The position numbers and the translations under genes were made by a program. Shown here piece after piece: positions 62,209 through 64,000 of a stretch of 64,000 nt of DNA; positions within the stretch are counted from its first letter, which is position 1, and the number at the start of each line of letters is the position of its first letter. The notes beneath the pieces are model-generated. The model had not been told where the DNA came from. It made no database searches and saw only the letters and a list, made by a program, of their open reading frames with translations. Origin of the DNA: BOG-908 sp964242115 (GTDB lineage Bacteria; Pseudomonadota; Alphaproteobacteria; Acetobacterales; Acetobacteraceae); the NCBI GenBank assembly GCA_964242115.1, contig CAXSZX010000005.1, positions 1-64,000 on the forward strand, read 5' to 3'.

Positions 62209-62527
62209 ACGTGGCGACTTTGCTTTCTTAGACTTCTCACCTCAAGCAGGAACAGAGCAGGCCGGACCAAGGCCTGCTCTAGTTTTATCCACCCTGAACT
62301 TCAATATAGGCACTGGATTAATGGTGGTTTGTCCTGTGACTAGCAAAATAAAGGGGTCACCATGGGAAGTCGTTATTCCCCCGACGGCTCGAGTCAAAGG
62401 CGCAATTCTGTCAGATCAGTTTAGGACACTAGACTGGATAGCACGAAACGCGCGTTTTCACTCCAAAGCACCGCCTGCCATTGTTGAAGAAGTGCTTGCT
62501 AGAATTGACGCGATACTCAATGGTTAA
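62186..62527 (+). CDS. MazF/PemK-type endoribonuclease toxin
   Basis: 113 residues from ATG at 62186, overlapping the antitoxin end; an upstream start at 62162 is possible. ERGDFAFLDFSPQAGTEQAG followed by RPALVLS matches the conserved MazF core, and VVCPVTSKIKGSPWEVVIPP and SDQFRTLDW follow the family pattern. MazF toxins cut mRNA at short sites in the cytoplasm. Together with the antitoxin this may stabilise the element in the host. Confidence 0.87.
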   Translation: MSTTYQPERGDFAFLDFSPQAGTEQAGPRPALVLSTLNFNIGTGLMVVCPVTSKIKGSPWEVVIPPTARVKGAILSDQFRTLDWIARNARFHSKAPPAIVEEVLARIDAILNG

Positions 62528-62542
62528 ACCTTGTGGAAGCGG

Positions 62543-62968
62543 CTACTCCGCTTCCCAAGTCATAAGTTCGCCCTCAGGCACCTTGCACTCCACCCCATCC
62601 CGCTTACGCGCCAGCGCGTTGCGGATCGAGTAGTCCAGCTTCTTAGCTTCCTTGGGCGAGCTGATGTCGATCTGGTGATCGCTCGCCACCCGCTCCCGTA
62701 ATTCCTTGGCTGTAAGAGGCCGCCCTGCGTCTCTGAGGACCGCCAGCACCACCTTGCACAGGGTTCCGGCCTTAAACCTTGGTGGGGGCCGCCTTGCTCG
62801 CGGCTTGATCGCCCTCAGCTTGGCGTCCGGGTGAAACAGCCTTAGCGTCGCGTCTACGTGTTCTAGGTCTTCACGCATCCGAATGAGTTGTTTTTCGGCC
62901 GCGAGTATCGCGCCGGCTAGCTCGGCCCGTTTTCGGGTGAGGCCGTTGATGACGACCGGTTGTTCCAT
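62543..62968 (-). CDS. Passenger protein with coiled-coil and helix-turn-helix-like region
   Basis: 141 residues. The N-terminal part (AGAILAAEKQLIRMREDLEH) is a predicted coiled coil; a basic hinge (KPRARRPPPRF) leads to a helical domain with RPLTAKELRERVASDHQIDI resembling a winged helix. Possibly a DNA-binding protein. Convergent with the toxin gene. No family confirmed. Its 5' end is 45 bases from the right terminal repeat. Confidence 0.6.
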   Translation of the reverse strand: MEQPVVINGLTRKRAELAGAILAAEKQLIRMREDLEHVDATLRLFHPDAKLRAIKPRARRPPPRFKAGTLCKVVLAVLRDAGRPLTAKELRERVASDHQIDISSPKEAKKLDYSIRNALARKRDGVECKVPEGELMTWEAE

Positions 62969-63012
62969 ATGCTACATATAGCAGGAAGCGGACCAAGTTA
63001 GCCGCTATCGTG

Positions 63013-63037
63013 TGGTGGCGGTTGCTACCTAATACCG
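63013..63037 (-). repeat. Right terminal inverted repeat of IS element
   Basis: Reverse complement begins CGGTATTAGGTAGCA, then ACCGCCACCA; a single mismatch to the left end. Confidence 0.9.
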
Positions 63038-63045
63038 GCAGGTTG
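63038..63045. repeat. Target-site duplication, right copy
   Basis: GCAGGTTG, identical to 59236-59243. Confidence 0.92.
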
Positions 63046-63719
63046 GAGACGGAGACCGAGCCCACGGCGTTGGTGCCGGCCGGCAGTGGGGGGAGCGCGG
63101 AGACGGCGACGGAGCCGCCGCTCTGCAGGGGCGTGCCGAGCGCGGTGACGACGGCCTGCACGCCGCTGGCGGTGGCGGCACCCGCGGGCAGCGGCAGGGC
63201 GGCCGCGCTGATCGGCTGGGTGGCCGGCAGGTTGGAGACCGAGACGGTGCCGGGGAAGTTGGAGACGGAGACCGAGCCAAGCGCGTTGGTGCCCGACGCC
63301 AGCGAGACGGACCACGGGCCGGACTGGGTGACGCTGCCCACGATTGCGGTGCCGGCGCCGAGGCTGACGGTGGGCGAGCCGGAAAGGCCGACGCTGCCGG
63401 TGACCGTCAGCGCACCGCCGCTGATGGCCGCGTCCAGCATGGCGTCGGTGACCGGGAAGCGGTTGCTGGCGGAGACCGCGGTGCCGCCCTGGGTGATGCT
63501 GACCGCGCCGCTGCCGGTGCCGCCGCCGCCGCTGCCGAAGCTGCAGGGGGCCACGCCGGTGCCGCTGGGACAGAAGATGGTCACGGCGGGAAAGCGGTTG
63601 TGGCCGTCCGGGGCGAGGTAGCTGGTCTGCGCGCTGGCGGGGACGGCGGAGAGGCAGGTGGCGGCCAGCAGGACGGCGCCGGCCGGCAGGGCAGCGTTGA
63701 GGGTTTGGCGAGGTGACAT
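63038..63719 (-). pseudogene. 5' half of secreted repeat-protein gene, split by IS element
   Basis: Starts at ATG 63719 with signal peptide MSPRQTLNAALPAGAVLLAA, then TCLSAVPASAQ. Then a Gly-rich linker (FGSGGGGTGSG) and repeats such as VSVSNLPATQPISAAALPLP, period 63 residues (189 bp), of which 2.3 copies exist in the restored gene. The frame continues into the element and stops at 62871 after about 55 foreign residues, so a truncated secreted protein might still be made. The insertion fell exactly in a repeat unit. Confidence 0.88.
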
Positions 63720-64000
63720 CGCGGTGGTGTCCTTGTGCAGTCCCGAACGATCCAGGCGCGAGGCGGCCGCAGGGGGGCCGCGGTGTGCCCGCAGGGCGCG
63801 CAACGTAGACGGCAGGGTGTCACCTGGGCAACAAATCGTTCACGACGTGTTCTGGCACCCGTCTGTCAGGCATTCGGTGGGCGCTCACACCGTGCGGTCA
63901 TCGATCGGGTTCATGGCTTCCGCTTGAGGAAGCTAATCTCGTTAGGCAGGCCCGATGGGACCGCGCAGCTCTGGAGCATCATCCGGCGAGGCGGGGTTGC
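63720..64000. other. Upstream region of the split gene
   Basis: 281 bp at the window end. Should carry the promoter of the minus-strand secreted-protein gene. AAGGACACC lies about 10 bases before its ATG. No other gene seen. Confidence 0.45.

Larger units (their letters stand above)
59244..63037. mobile_element. IS1595-family element with passenger genes (3794 bp)
   Basis: Bounded by near-perfect 25-bp terminal inverted repeats and an exact 8-bp target duplication. Contains an IS1595-type transposase and at least five passenger genes: a membrane/coiled-coil protein, a DUF6471-like protein, an AbrB/MazE-type antitoxin, a MazF-type toxin, and a helical protein. Composition is lower in GC than the host. 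IS1595 members carrying passenger genes are known. It interrupts a secreted-protein gene and contains no REP1. Confidence 0.92.

Overview
The window is high-GC (about 70%), gene-dense chromosomal DNA, most likely from an alphaproteobacterium of the Acetobacteraceae (Rhodospirillales). Evidence: infB-rbfA overlap; lysA followed by a TIGR02302/DUF4175 gene; a LexA box of the alphaproteobacterial direct-repeat type (GTTC-N7-GTTC) upstream of lexA; and an NrtR-like NAD regulator. Species cannot be named from the sequence alone.

Layout. 0-2.5 kb: infB (5' end outside the window) and rbfA. 2.6-9 kb: small secreted protein, AIM24-family protein, two glycosyltransferases, TauE/SafE permease, Tat-exported bicupin of the oxalate decarboxylase family. 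9.2-16.3 kb: lysA with a repeated C-terminal tail, DUF4175 protein, GGDEF-EAL protein. 16.5-17.7 kb: low-GC DUF3800 gene and a second repeat family. 17.8-22.8 kb: aroC, an unknown gene, a 48-residue protein, lexA, flavin reductase. 22.8-24.3 kb: AT-rich island with a membrane-anchored protein. 24.3-32.9 kb: TetR regulator, small catalase-family protein, NrtR-like regulator, alpha/beta hydrolase, two SDRs, hslO, a lipoprotein. 33-42.4 kb: tRNA-Gly, two coupled microproteins, SCO protein, a GH26-like hydrolase, uvrC, folB, truncated SDR, two small genes, MFS transporter. 42.8-50.2 kb: outer-membrane porins around a divergent glnK-amtB pair. 50.4-56.7 kb: a tripartite RND efflux system. 56.8-58.3 kb: TPR-glycosyltransferase. 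58.4-63.7 kb: a secreted repeat-protein gene split by a 3794-bp IS1595-family element carrying passenger genes, including a MazEF-type toxin-antitoxin pair.

The most striking feature is a dispersed palindromic repeat (called REP1 here) in almost every non-overlapping gap between 2.5 and 58.4 kb: about 24 two-armed copies and at least 12 single arms. Each arm is a local hairpin whose stem bases covary between copies, and two arms flank an asymmetric core. REP1 often starts exactly at a TAA stop codon, or ends 3-16 bases before a start codon with no Shine-Dalgarno sequence between. At four genes, all for exported proteins, a REP1 arm is translated as part of the signal peptide. At three others it supplies the last residues and the stop codon. 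A second palindromic repeat (REP2, about 190 bp, two copies) has landed inside a REP1 copy. REP1 is absent from the IS element and from the three operon pairs whose genes overlap or nearly abut.

The + strand is C-rich from about 3 to 26.4 kb and G-rich from about 26.8 to 58 kb whatever the gene strand, which is the polarity expected across a replication origin (or an inversion end).
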